Assembly (NCBI GenBank): GCA_010093605.1
Contig: MU004186.1
Coordinates: 761,765 to 825,764 of the forward strand
DNA from: Lophium mytilinum
Lineage: Eukaryota; Ascomycota; Dothideomycetes; Mytilinidiales; Mytilinidiaceae
Direction: 5' to 3'
DNA: 64,000 nt
The position numbers were made by a program, and so were the translations under genes. Within the stretch, counting starts at the first letter, position 1; the number at the start of each line of letters is the position of its first letter. Positions 22,219-33,985 of the stretch are shown here, one piece after another. The notes under the pieces are model-generated. The model did no database searches, was not told where the DNA came from, and saw nothing but the letters and a program-made list of their open reading frames with translations.

Positions 22219-23927
22219 ACTTCGATTACGCCTCCACCGCCTCATCATCGCCTCGATCTTTCACTTTCGGGAACCTCGCGTCGACCGCAGCTGCAGCTTA
22301 ACCAATGCTTTTTACCTTCAACTGTCTATATTCTCTAGCGGGCCTGGCGTGTTGCGCTGCCTGAGGCACGCATCCTACTCCCTTTTCTGTTTTTGCATGG
22401 GGTGTCGGTGTTTGGATAACCGTATGGCTTTCTTTTTCCTGGGTGGCTGCTGGATTGTGAGCGTTTGCCGCTTTCTATCGTATACCTGGGCGGTACTTGC
22501 AAATGGTGCCTGGGTGGTAGTTTGCCTGTCCTTAAATGTTGGGTCTTTGGAGAAGTGAAGACGGTGTTGGAAATGGGGGGAAGGCAGAGGGTGGAGGGTG
22601 CAGGATGATGCTGTTCCTTACTTCTATCATGGACGAAAGGTTTTTATATACCCTGAACTTTGCGTGTTAACGAGAACGCGAAGGCTATGCTAGCGACACA
22701 AAACAAATGGTTTCTATTTCACACCCAGGTCGCCCTTCTCGGGTTAAAACATGCGAGAAAGCGAGTACCTAATGCTAATTACGTGCGCGACCTCCCGCGT
22801 CTTGAGGTCATGCATTACGAGCCCACGAAAAGTGGGCAGAATTACATCAAGATTTGAGTTTTTTTTTTAAGAGGTTGGATTGATAGATAATACATATACC
22901 TATCCACGCGCTATGCCCATCCCTCCCTATACCCCTCGCCAGAAACCCACACACAAACACTTTCCGGAAAATACACAGTCAGCCCCAATATATATATCTC
23001 TCTTGCGCGCTCCTCTGCTCGCTTTCAGGGTGTCCATGAATAAGGAAAAGGGAGAAAAATGCGGGTTCCGCTGACCCCCGGATACATGAAAAGTCAAATA
23101 GACAAAGTGTTGACGGAAAGGAAATATGGTGTCAGAGAGAGAGGTAGGTATTTGAAATCCGTAGATAGATTTATGATTCTCCATGCGTTCTCGAAGCACT
23201 ACTTCTCGCATCCGCTATCAAAGGAAACACACAGACACACGCACACACACCCGAGCAATGCCAGTAAGAGGGTCCAAGGAAAAAGAAACAAGGAACAGTG
23301 GAATAACAATCAGGCAGAAGGACGTTTCTGGCTAAAGAGCCCGGAGCGCTGGCTTTGCAGGCTGTGTGGCTGGCTAGCTGGCTGGTGGAGAGAGTAAGTC
23401 GCTGAGTACGACGAAGTTTGTGTGAATGAAAGATTATGCAATGGCCCCAGGCCCTTCCCCCCTCCGCTTGTTTCCATGCTCTCCCCCTCCTCTTCAAATC
23501 GAGCCCATCTCCCTCTTCATCGTCGTCTTTCTTTTATGAAAACCCCTGAGCGGCGGAACCCGAGGCGGACTTTTTATGAACAGCAATCTGCAAACAGCCG
23601 AGAGCGCGGTTCCCATTATCCTCCTCCCCACTACCTCACTCACGACCACCGGTCCCGCGCGTGGGCGTCCGTCCCATGCAGACGTACCAATGAAGAAAAA
23701 GAATAATTAAACAGTACAATCTAAAGCGTAAAAGGCTTATGCTTTCAATCGAATAGGGTGCGTGTCCCAGCTCAGGCTCAGTTCAGCCGCAACGCGCAAA
23801 ACCCAGACCCAAGCAAACCCACTTCATCATAATTTTTCGGAATAGTCAACAAGGATTACTATATGATTTTCTCGCAAGGCTTCTCTTCTTCCCGTGTTTT
23901 GGTGTTTGACTTTTGTTTTCGCTTTCT
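22219..23927. other. convergent intergenic region of 1.7 kb
   Basis: Lies between the stops of the Gyp5-like (+) and Psr1-like (-) genes. Contains a poly-T run near 22859-22868 and a short imperfect (CA)n tract near 23227-23252. No gene was recognised; its length is unusual for a convergent gap. Confidence 0.45.
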
Positions 23928-25967
23928 TTACAACGCTACGTCGAGCACGAGGCTGACGTCGCTGACCTGCGGGCCAGCGAGGTCTTCGAGGACGGGTATT
24001 AGGTCGAGAAGCTCGTTATCGTGGGCATCAGAGAACCAGCTGCTGATCGGGACGGCGTGCTGTGGGTGGAAGATGTACGAGGTGGGCGAATTGTCGATGA
24101 TGATGGTCTCGCGGAGATCGCGGCCGACTTGAGATAGATCCTGGGCGAAAGTCAGTGGTTGGTTACGGAGATGAGTTGGCGAAACACGGACCTTAACATA
24201 ATTGCCTTGATGGTTGTAACAGCTCTCTCGGAAGAGTCTGTGATGCACAACACCATGGATATCAAGCTGGTCCAAGAGAGGGTCACCATACTGGAATTTG
24301 ATCAGCCTGGGACGACACAAACATGGCAGCAACTCTCACCTTTGATACCGACGCCGTAAACACCACGACTTCGTAAAGCTCGCCAACCCGCTTCATGAAG
24401 GCATCAACCCCGGGGCGTTTGATGACATACACATTGTGGTATTGGCCCTCAATTTCCACTGGGATCGTGAAGTCTGCTTGGTGAAGAATCTATGCATTGT
24501 AAGCTTGTGTGACTGATATCGAGGAGAGCAGGATGATTTACCTTGAAGCTGCTATGCACCAGCGTTTCATCCAAATCCAAGACTAAGCACTTCTTTCCCT
24601 TGAATTCCGACCTGATAGGTGGCAGCAACCACTTCTGAGGTTCTGCGGGAGTCGCTGCTAAGCTCTCCTGACTTTGCGGTGCGGCGCCTATGGAATGCCG
24701 AGTCTGATCTTGGCGTTCGGCGAGCGGTGGGGGTGGTGGCAAGTCGATCTTGACTGGGGCGGCCTCTCTTTGCACCGATGAACCAGCAGCGTCTTCGCCT
24801 TCGGTGTGGGTATCATTAGTGGACAGAGGTAAAGATGGAGCGGCGTCCGTCATCTCAATGTCAGTGTCCCGTTGCTCTTGCTGCGGTGTCCGGTCGTGTA
24901 TTAATTGCTCCTCCTCCTGAGAGACTATGGGCGTTGGTGCTTGGATCATGACTTGGGGATTGGACGCAGAGGCAGTGTCGAGATGATCTGGTTGGGTAGG
25001 TAGCGGTGGAAGCGAGTGGTCCACTGATCTTTTGGAGGATGAGGGAGCTCGGCCAATCGGCGCCGTCGTCGTCACCTGCGGAGCTGGTCTCTCCATGGTT
25101 GCGTCCCCTTGAAGGGGCTTGTCGCTCTCACGTTTGTTTCCGCTATAAACCGGCTCGCCAGCCTTCTCATCAATTGGGTCCTTCGAATCTGCCGTGCTTG
25201 ATTCAGCCGCGCTCGCATCTTGCTTCTTCACCGGCGTCGGCTGCGTGCTCCGACCTGACCGCAGCTTGCTGGCTTGCTTTGCGTTCTCCGTAGTGTCGTC
25301 TTGATCAACCAAATTCCCGCCCTTTGGCACCCCGCAGCAGTTCAAAAACGACAGGAAGCCTCCGCTCTTCTTCTTGCCTTGACTATGCGTCGATCCGTCG
25401 GCCTGCTTTGCGACGGGCAATGGCGGCGCTGCCTTCTCCGACGTGGCGGGCCGCTGCGAGTGTTTGCTGCTTGCTGTGCTTCCAGCCCTCCGCTTTCCCG
25501 TGAACGAGCGTTTCGAGCCGCGCCCTATGCTTTCCGATGAGTCTGCCACAGTTGCTCCGCTCAAGCCAGTACCCGTGGGCGTCGAGTCGTCCTGCTGAGT
25601 CCTCGAGGAACGGCCAGGAATACTCAACAGCGAACGCTTCTTCTTGGGCTCTCCCTCGGGTGTAAGCGCACTGTCAGCGTTTGCGGACTCGGGGCTCGTG
25701 AGCTCGTCTGCGGTCAATTGTTTTCGCGAGGAGGATCGTGACGGAGGAGCGTTGGCGGCCGACCCTGCTAGCATCACATGTCAGCGCGCCCGTGGTCAAC
25801 AAATCAAGAGCAAGCCAATGGAGGCCATCGACTGCACAGGTAGAGAAGGTGGACGTACCGAGCCCGTTGGGCTGAGGAGCAAAGGCGGTGGAGTCGCTGG
25901 TGAGGGCCTTCTCCGCCGCAGGGTGACGAGCCTGATCCGCGGGTGGCTGTAGGGGCTCGTGGCTCAT
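23928..25967 (-). CDS. PSR1: FCP1/SCP-type phosphatase, Psr1-like
   Basis: Five exons (25967-25859, 25767-24542, 24489-24340, 24290-24192 and 24140-23928) give 598 aa. The N-terminal 420 residues are disordered, rich in Ser, Lys, Pro and Gln. They include CCGVPKGG near residue 150, a possible palmitoylation site. The C-terminal domain is an SCP/NIF phosphatase: [18 protein letters not shown] holds the DLDET nucleophile, followed by [20 protein letters not shown] and IIIDNSP. Yeast Psr1/Psr2 are plasma-membrane phosphatases of the general stress and sodium response. All catalytic motifs are intact, and small in-phase introns fall between them, as is common in this family. The start at 25967 is the first ATG that splices cleanly to the main exon. 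Confidence 0.88.
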
Positions 25968-27965
25968 GGTGTGGCAGCTTCAGCCTCAGACGGCGTGCTG
26001 GGCCTCTGGGGCCGCTCGGCGGGCGATGGGTGATGGAAGTCGCTCCTTGCGTTGTCGCGTGGAGTGGTGATCTGCGCAGAGCCCTAGGTGGCAATTGGCG
26101 ACTTAGCGGCGACGGGAGCGAAGGCGCGCGAGAGGGGCAGCGTGCGCAGCGGTCGCAATGCAGATGGCGGGCGCGGTGAGGGCTTGCGAGTTGGGATGGA
26201 GGTGGTGAGCGTGGTGATGGGAGGTGAGGTGAGTTGAGGCTGGCAGGTCGCGGGCCTAAACCCAATCTTGTCGCGGCGGGAAATGAGGAAAGCTTGGGGC
26301 GGGCAGCGCGCTGGGCGGCGTATTGGCGAGAGCACGACGCGGAGGGCGCTGGGGGCGCTGGGGGCGCTGGTGATGGGGGACTGGGGGTGGAGAGGTGCAG
26401 CGGTGCAGCAGTGTAGGAGAGTGTGAGGTGATGATGAAGGTACCCGCGCTGCAGGCTGGAAGGGGCGATGCGATGGCGGTCCTGGTGGCAGCGGCGGCGA
26501 CAGGGGCTGCTGGAGAGCGAGATGCTGTCCGCTGTGGGAGGTCTTGCTTCTTGCCCTCTCACTGTCTAGCCCCATGCAGGCGACTGGACGGCCATGAGCC
26601 TGGGGCCGCTTATTTGAATCGTGTGCCAGCGTCAATTGCGATCAAGCTTCTGCCTTCTGGAGAGACGAGACCAGCCTGTCATCCGCCCTGCCTTCACCAT
26701 GCACAAGATGCCAGACTAGCAGCCGACAGCGTCATCCATCGCCCGGAACCTCCTCATATCACAGCAGTACAGACAGTGCTTCTGATTCCTCATCAGCTTC
26801 ACTCCCATCCCTTTCTGGACCGTGATACAGCCGCAGGCCTCGAAGATCACCTTCTAGCGCGCTGCTTCCCCGGCAAAATACCCATCTCCCCATCCCCGAC
26901 GCCCCTCTAAGCGCAGCATTCACCGACCTCACCCAATCACCCTCCACCATCGCCCTTCTTCACACTGCCCATCAGCGCCCGCAATCCTCCTCTCCTCAGC
27001 CTCTCCTCTCGCCATCCTCTCCCTCATAGCAAGCGCCCTCACCTCGCATTTTCTCCACCCTTCGGCCCTTCAATTGAATCACATCCGAGTCAACACCCCC
27101 CATCCGCAGTTCACCCGCCACACCCACCGTGCTTGTGCGACGGGCGGGCGGCTACCACGCCAGGCCCAACCCTGCCCCAGCCCGCTCCTCGCAGCCTATC
27201 ACCGCCCGCCCTCGCCCATCGGCACACTGTGGCGCGAGCTTGCATGGCCCGCGCGCCCGAGGCGACGACCGCCTTCGAGGCCTGTTACGCGCTCGGGGGA
27301 TTATGCACTGCGCGCCTCTAGCGGAGACCGCGGACGCAGGTCTGCGTTTTTGGAGCTACGGAAGTGCCATAGGAGGGGTTTCGTGAAGGATGGCATAGCA
27401 TCGCGAGGACGCATGGCGGCGGTGTTCTGCGGATAGTGTGGGAGGCTGTCACATGCGCCCGCCCGTCGCTGGTCGCACTGGGTGTGGCTCATGAGCTGGG
27501 GAGGTTGCACCGAGCGTCATGGGCTAATGAGTGGATGGTTGAAGGATGTTTTGGGAGGGGGATCACGAGGTTGGGATTTTACCAAGGGAGCGGTACGATA
27601 AGGGAATTGAGGGGAGCTTGGGAAGGGTGTGGTGATGGATTTACTCAAACTTATATTGTCTAGCTCTTGGGTTGGATAGCGAGGCTTGGGGTTAATAGGT
27701 GTGCCACACCTTTTATACGGTTCAAGGATGGTGAGTCAACAGTGTAGATCGGATTCTTCGAAGTAATCACAGACTACCTAAGCATATTTGATTCTGCCTA
27801 TGCGCAGGACATGGAGGCAGTGTTAGCATAGCTGGAGCGACCGGTGTACAAGATATTATCACATTTCTTGCATTTCATACCAGCAATTCTAAGTCATTTA
27901 AGACTGACTAATACCACGCCGAATTGCTCCAACGCATTTTGCCGTTACTAGTAGCACCCAACCCA
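25968..27965. other. 2-kb GC-rich gap upstream of the Psr1-like gene
   Basis: No gene is supported. The plus strand is purine/G-rich near 26000-26500, with a 10-base unit (GCGCTGGGGG) repeated three times near 26347-26375. Long open frames here are low-complexity by-products of that bias. It probably holds a long 5' leader and promoter for the phosphatase gene. Confidence 0.45.
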
Positions 27966-29549
27966 TCAGAACTCCGCTTTCTTCCTCAAGAAAGACCCAC
28001 CAACGCTCTTTCGCTCCATTGTCTTGGGTTTCTGCGGCTTTCGCTTGCTTTTCGTGTCCGCACCCTTCCCCTTCCCCTTTTCCCGACCCCTTAGCCAGTG
28101 CTCTCTGAGCCCTCGGGAGGCCAGGTTCACCTTCGGCGACAGTAGCTCGTTGGGCTTGGCCAAGACACGCATGTAGACCGGCCCACGCTTGACATCTTTG
28201 ACGTGTCTGTCGGCCTGTTCAAGGAATTTGATATGATGCTTCTTCTGCTCGATTTTGCGGTCCTCGACGCTCGTGTCGATGAACTCGGGCGGTGGTGTCA
28301 CAGGGCGCTTTTCGGGCGCTGCCGCAAGTAGGGATTCCGGGAGCAGGTCAGGGAGATCCGCATCGAACTGAGCCATCTTGGAATCTTTCTTTTGGGCTTT
28401 CTTTGCGAGCTTCTCCTGGCGCCGCTGCTTTTGCTTCTGCTCCTCGGCCCGTCGTTCTGCGCGTACCTGGCGTTTGCGTTCAGAGGCTGCCAAAGCTTCG
28501 TCGATGGCTCTGCTTGCTTCTGCCGCCGAGGCCTTGGTCTGTTGGATGGCGGAAGCATGGGTGATTGCTTCGGGCGCTTCGTCGTCATCGCTGGACTCGT
28601 CCCGGTCTGCGGGAGTGGGACTACCCTCCGTTGCAGCGGGTTGCGATGATGTGGCCATAGGTGCCTCGGGCTCCTCGCTACCAAATCGTATGTGCTTCCG
28701 GCTCGTTGATGCAGCTGGTACAGATTCCAGAGGGGTTGAAGCAGTGTCGATGGCTTCGTCTGTCGTAGAGTTCGCGCTCTTTCTACCCTTTTTCTTTGGT
28801 AGAGATGTGTCAACTATCGAGTCTACTACCGTATCTGGTTTGGAGGATTGGTGGCCATGCTCTTTGGGGTTGCGAGACGGTGTACCGGCTTGTTGGCTTC
28901 CAGCAGGTGTGGCGGAGTTTGATGCTTGGGTGGTAGAAGGAGATGCATTGCTCAGCCTTTGGATAGAGGCTTCTGGGTCCTTATCTGTACGTGGGATACG
29001 CGGCGAGGGCCATACCCGTATAGGCCGTGAAGCCGAAGCTGTGAGTTCGATACTAGGACTAGTAGGAGCAGAGGTTTTGGTTCGTCTGCTGGAGGTCTCT
29101 TTTGCACTTCCAACGCCCTCGACATCCTCCTCGGATAACTCGCGGTGGCTCCGCAAAGGCAAGCGCTCAGCAGGAGTTTTATCTCCTTGAGCAGCCTTCA
29201 AGAGTTGTTCTCCAAGGCCAGCTACGTTGCCCTCTGCATCCCCCTCGTCCTGCCCACGCGCTACAATTGTGTCCAGCAGGTTCTCGGAATCGTTGCTAGC
29301 GCCATCGGTATGGTCTCCGGCTTGTCGTCTCCTTTTAGCATCAGACACTGGCGAAGAGCGTTCATCTAGCAATCTTTTGGAGCGGGTTTGTGCCTTCCCA
29401 GAGTCAACGGCGGGGCGTCTCGTTGCGACCATAGTTTCGTCAGGACCAGTGTCGCAATCCGGCCGCGTTGACTGTATGGTTGGTATATCTTGTCCTGAAG
29501 GCGTCCGGCTGAGGAGACTGCGGGTGCGGCTGTAAAGTTGCGAGAACAT
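27966..29549 (-). CDS. UTP16: U3 snoRNP-associated protein, Utp16/Bud21-like
   Basis: Single exon, 527 aa. Most of the protein is charged and disordered. Near residues 250-290 a KHIRFGSEEPEAP-type box resembles the core of the Utp16 family. A Lys/Arg/Gln coiled segment follows (about 330-390), then LPDLLPESLLAAAPEKRP (about 395-412) and a strongly basic C-terminus (GREKGKGKG, RKPQKPK). Utp16/Bud21 is a small-subunit processome component that acts in early 18S rRNA maturation in the nucleolus. Yeast Bud21 is much shorter; longer versions with N-terminal extensions occur in filamentous fungi. The call rests on the conserved motifs and overall composition, from memory. Confidence 0.68.
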   Translation of the reverse strand: MFSQLYSRTRSLLSRTPSGQDIPTIQSTRPDCDTGPDETMVATRRPAVDSGKAQTRSKRLLDERSSPVSDAKRRRQAGDHTDGASNDSENLLDTIVARGQDEGDAEGNVAGLGEQLLKAAQGDKTPAERLPLRSHRELSEEDVEGVGSAKETSSRRTKTSAPTSPSIELTASASRPIRVWPSPRIPRTDKDPEASIQRLSNASPSTTQASNSATPAGSQQAGTPSRNPKEHGHQSSKPDTVVDSIVDTSLPKKKGRKSANSTTDEAIDTASTPLESVPAASTSRKHIRFGSEEPEAPMATSSQPAATEGSPTPADRDESSDDDEAPEAITHASAIQQTKASAAEASRAIDEALAASERKRQVRAERRAEEQKQKQRRQEKLAKKAQKKDSKMAQFDADLPDLLPESLLAAAPEKRPVTPPPEFIDTSVEDRKIEQKKHHIKFLEQADRHVKDVKRGPVYMRVLAKPNELLSPKVNLASRGLREHWLRGREKGKGKGADTKSKRKPQKPKTMERKSVGGSFLRKKAEF

Positions 29550-29736
29550 GAGGCTATGCGGAGTGTGGTGAATTTATATGTGGAGATCCTGGGAAAATTC
29601 CAGCGAAATCGCGCCAAGAGAAAATATCTCGCCAAGGCCGGCGGAGATGGAAAGAGCTCCTCCGCAACTTCACGGTTTCACAGCTCCAGTGCACTTGGAC
29701 ACGCTTCTATCCAAGACAATACAGCTTCAATGCGCC
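29550..29736. promoter_or_regulatory. compact divergent promoter (187 bp)
   Basis: Separates the start codons of the Utp16-like gene (-) and the TPR/Sel1 protein (+). Such a short shared region suggests co-regulation or a nucleosome-free bidirectional promoter. Confidence 0.5.
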
Positions 29737-31274
29737 ATGAAACCCCCTCGCCTAGCCCTCCGTCCCCTTCATAACGCGCTTCTGGGCGACAATGTCTGCG
29801 TCTGGTGTCACACCCGCCAATTCCTCGACCGTCCCACGCGCCGCTCCGCCGCAAGAAGACCTTCGAAGGCTCCATCCACGCGGACGCGCGAGGCGGCAAA
29901 TAGACCCAGGGTCTATCTTCCCACAAGGGAGGATTTACTGCAACAGCAAAGTCAAGAATCTGCTCAGATAATGAGAGATCGCTTAGGAAGCGCAAGCGAC
30001 CAACGTATGATATCAATGCCAGCACGGGAGGCCGAAATTCTGATTCAGGAGTATCAGAGCTGCACGCTGCAAGAACTACGGGAACGTATGCACATCCTGT
30101 ACCAGAGCGCTCTTCCTGACTCTACTTTTCTTTGACATATCCTAACTCATGAGAACTGTTAGGATACGAATATCCCCTCGAAGCATACTCACCTCTCGCC
30201 CGTCTACTTCTCCGCATTCCAGACAAGAGTATTAACAACACCGGCCGACGACTGATTCTGGAGTGCTCTGCGGCAAATGATCCTCTTGCCACACTCATCA
30301 TCCTGGGTTCCTTGCGCAGAAAGGATGGATGGGCCCGGGAAATTCCCAAAGCAGAAATCCTTCACGCCAGACAGCATCTTAAAGCCCTTGCCCACCAGGA
30401 AAGCTCCCCAGACGCCATGGTCCTTGTCGGCTTGGACCTAAGGGCTCAGAACCGCGATAAAGAAGCTCGTGTGCTGTTTGAGTCTGCTTTGCGCAAAGTA
30501 TCTGCCGGTGAGATGTTGGATGTCAATTCTGGAGTGACAGGTGATAAGCTGCAATTCAAGGTCGATCAAGTCCGGGGCCATGACCTTCTCCCCATTCCTG
30601 CTCCTTGGATCGCTCTCGGCAAACTTCTCCTTGAGAAGGGTGACCTGGAAGCTGCTAAGGCTGTTCTGCATGACGGAGCTTTGAAAGCCGACGACCCGAT
30701 GGCGTACTTCTACCTCGCTGAGTGTGGGGAGATGTACTCGGACGAGTGGCTCGAGTACATGACCAAGGCAGCTGCATCTGGGCATCCCGATGCCATGTTC
30801 CACATGGGCAACTTCTACGCACAAAGCAAGCAGCAAGCGAAGGAATCGGTGGGACCAACGGGATACCATCACTTGAAGGGGCTAGACGCTTATAGGTCAT
30901 GGAAAGCAGGACCAGGTTGGTTACGCAGCTTACCAGGCCTTCCCAAGGACTTAGCACTCTCTGGGCGAGAAGCAATGGCAGTCGAGTGGTATTTGCTGGC
31001 GTTCGAGGATGCACATAGGCCGGCGGCCGTCGCGTTGGCGCAAATCCTTCGAAGGAAATCCGCGTGGTGGGCTGCAGCTGAAGCTCTAAGGGACGTTCTT
31101 GCCAACAGATGGGATATGTTTGACGTGGACGAGGGGGGCCCGCAAGCGAAAAGAGAGGCCATAGCGTTGAGCAGGATATGGATGGCTGAGGAGAAAGAAC
31201 AAGGGCTGACGTTCACGAAGGACGTAGTAGACGATGCTAAGAAAGGAGTCTCCAGACCTCCACCCGAGGGGTAG
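29737..31274 (+). CDS. TPR/Sel1-like repeat protein, possibly mitochondrial
   Basis: Two exons (29737-30085 and 30163-31274; 77-nt intron) give 486 aa. Repeats of the helical-hairpin type are visible in the C-terminal two thirds, for example ALGKLLLEKGDLEAAKAVLHDGALKADDP shape and later ASGHPDAMFHMGNFYA and SGREAMAVEWYLLAFEDAHRP, which look like Sel1/TPR units. The N-terminus (MKPPRLALRPLHNALLG) is basic with no acidic residue in the first 18 positions, compatible with a mitochondrial presequence, and CVWCHTRQF follows. I cannot name the orthologue; yeast Mss2-type mitochondrial TPR proteins are one possibility. Upstream ATGs exist, but 29737 is the first in this frame with a sensible leader. 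Confidence 0.65.
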
Positions 31275-31687
31275 AACATGTTGTCGTGTTGTGCTGTACT
31301 GTATTGGTGTATTGTAATTAGTAGATTATACCTGTAGACTCTAGATGTATCATTAGTCCGACGCCTCATCTGGCAGCTCGTCCTGTAATTGAGACTTGCA
31401 AAGTTATAGCCGCAACAAAGATCTATCTTGAGGCTAACACCCGTCCTCAATAGTGAATGATAAATGAGCTAGGCTTTGTTTGAGAATGCCGCTGCGACCA
31501 GGGTCGTGGTTCGGTGGCCGTCGATCGCTAGCGGGCTATGAAACACCTGCCCAGCAGCTCTGCCTTTCGCAACGCTGACCTCCCCATTCTCTCTCCACCC
31601 AGACCGCCGCCGTGGTTCCATATTCCTACACACTTGAGGTCCTGTTTCTTGTAGCCTCCTGTATTATACCCCTCCAACCGCTTCCCA
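31275..31687. promoter_or_regulatory. gap between the TPR gene and coronin
   Basis: 413 bases between tandem plus-strand genes, holding one 3' end and the coronin promoter. Nothing further seen. Confidence 0.4.
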
Positions 31688-33985
31688 ATGGCCGGCCGCT
31701 TCGTCAGAGCCTCCAAATATCGTAAGTCTCGCGCGTGCCCGCCAGCTGAGCTTACACTGATGCGCTGCCTGCAGGACATGTCTTCGGACGGTCGACAAAG
31801 AAGGCACGCCTAGATGAGTTTCTGCTGCTTCGACTCGACCTTATCTGACGCTCTTTACTTCCAGGAACAATGCTATGACAACCTTCGAATCTCCAAGAAT
31901 GCGTGGGACAGCAACATCATCAAGGTCCGCATATCCCATACGCAGCCCCGTACACGATTACTGAGTCCCGAGCCAGGCAAACCCTGAATACATATCTGTC
32001 AACTGGGAGGCCAGTGGAGGAGGAGCCTTTGCCGTTATCCCTATCAATGAGCGCGGTAGACTGCCTGAACAGCTGCCACTTTTCCGAGGCCACACTGCAG
32101 CAGTGCTCGACACCGACTGGTAAGGACGAGTCGCTATAGCATTGGCAAGACTGGAGTGCTGAATAATTTGCAGGAGTCCCTTCAACGACTCTCTAGTCGC
32201 ATCAGGCTCTGACGACGCAAAGGTGCGTGCACCCCATGCAGGTATAGACACTGGGCGCTGAACTACGCATAGGTCTTCATCTGGGAAGTCCCGAAAGATT
32301 TCACTCTATACTCGGATGCAGAGGAACCAGCAGACGTCGCTCCGGTAGCCAAACTGACTGGACACACCCGGTGCGTCCAAGCTAAATACCTTCTATTATA
32401 ACGGCACTGACTCCGTGTAGGAAAGTAGGACATGTGCTCTTCAATCCTGCTGCTGAAAACGTCCTCGCTAGTTCTTCGGGTGACTGCACTGTCAGGCTGT
32501 GGGATGTGGAGGCTGGCGCCACCAAGCTGAGCCTGAAACATGCCGACATCCTGCAGTCAATGTCGTGGAATGCCGACGGATCTCTACTCGTTACCACCAG
32601 CCGCGACAAGAAGATGCGCATTTGGGATACCCGACAAGAAAAACCTGCGCACGAAGTGCCTGGTCACCCTGGCGCAAAGAACAGCCGTGCCGTCTGGATG
32701 GGTGAACATGACAGGATTGCCACTACCGGCTTCTCGAGGATGAGCGATCGCCAATTGGGTCTTTGGGACTCGAGATCGCCAAAAGAGCCCATTGGCGGGT
32801 TCACTATCTTGGACTCTATTTCAGGTGTCTGCATGCCTTTCTGGGATGAGGGCACTCAATGCTTGTATCTCGCTGGGAAAGGGTCAGTACACGCCCACTC
32901 ATACCGAGAAGTCAGCTAACTCGTCAAAAGCGATGGAAACATCCGGTACTACGAATACGAGCACGACAAGTTCGAGTATCTGTCTGAGTATAAATCAGCA
33001 GATCCGCAGCGAGGCATTGCTTTCATGCCGAAGCGAGGCATCAACGTATGTCATCCGCTCCGTTTCCCTCATGAACCCTACTGATAGGTCACAGCTACAC
33101 GACAATGAGGTGCTCCGTTGTTTCAAGACGGTTAGCGATTCTTACATTGAACCGATCTCATTCATTGTTCCTCGGAGAGCCGAAGTCTTCCAGAGTGACA
33201 TCTATCCTCCGACCACAGGTAGTAAGCCTGCAGTATCTGCTTCTGAATGGTTTGGTGGCAAGACTGGTTTACCCCCAAAGATTTCACTGGAGAGTGTCTA
33301 CGAAGGCGATGTACCCGCGGACATACCATCCGAGTACAAGCCATCGGCATCAACTGCACCTGTCGTCAGCCCACCAGCCGCGAAGGCCGAACCTGAGACT
33401 CCTAAGCCAACCCCAGCTCCGACATCGACGGTGGCAGCGCGAGGTCCAGCCCCGACCATGAAGGACAACAAAGCTTCTATTGCCACAATGGCATCCAAGT
33501 TTGCCGACAAGGACGACGAGGATGACGACGAGGAAGATGAAACATCCAGCTTTGAGGAAATCCCCAAACCGATCGAGCGCCCTACAGTTGCTGCTTCTCG
33601 GGTAGAAGAGAAGGCCAAAGAGCCCGAGCCACCGAAAGCAGCTGCAGGCACAACGGTGCCAAAGGCTACCCCTGTTTCTACTTCTCCAGCTCCCCAAGTG
33701 GCTCCATCAACACAAGACACACCGGTCCCAACCCCCGCCCCGACAACTGCCCATCATGGCCCTACCCCTAGTGGCGCTGCTGCGGGTATCAAGGACTACC
33801 TGACAGACATCAAGTCCCTGTTAGAGCAACAAGCCCACGCCATGACGACCCAGAGTGAGCAAATCGCGAACCTGACTCAAGAAGTCAACACCCTGAAATC
33901 CAAGGTCGGTGACCAGGGCAACACAAGGGCGAAGGACGAACGTATTCGGCAGCTCGAGCTGGAACTCGAAGAGGCGAGATCTTGA
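31688..33985 (+). CDS. CRN1: coronin (actin-binding WD40 protein)
   Basis: Nine exons: 31688-31721, 31775-31803, 31865-31924, 31977-32119, 32174-32222, 32273-32370, 32421-32882, 32931-33045 and 33095-33985, giving 626 aa. The start MAGRFVRASKYRHVFG is diagnostic for coronin. WD40 repeats fill about residues 1-390 (LVASGSDDAKVFIWEV, VLASSSGDCTVRLWDV, LLVTTSRDKKMRIWDT), with the coronin box SFIVPRRAEVFQSDIYPPT near 340. A Pro/Ala/Thr-rich variable linker with an acidic patch follows (about 395-560). A C-terminal coiled coil ends the protein and would oligomerise it. Coronin bundles F-actin and regulates Arp2/3 at endocytic patches. The intron at 31804-31864 starts with GC rather than GT; the neighbouring reading frame requires it. 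Confidence 0.94.

Noticed and set aside
23227-23252. CA-rich microsatellite, considered as a larger repeat
   Set aside because: Too short and impure to be more than a simple-sequence tract.
25804-26562. 252-codon open frame on the minus strand and others near it
   Set aside because: Pro/Ser/Arg-rich low-complexity products of a GC- and purine-biased stretch; overlaps the first exon of the phosphatase gene on the same strand in another frame.
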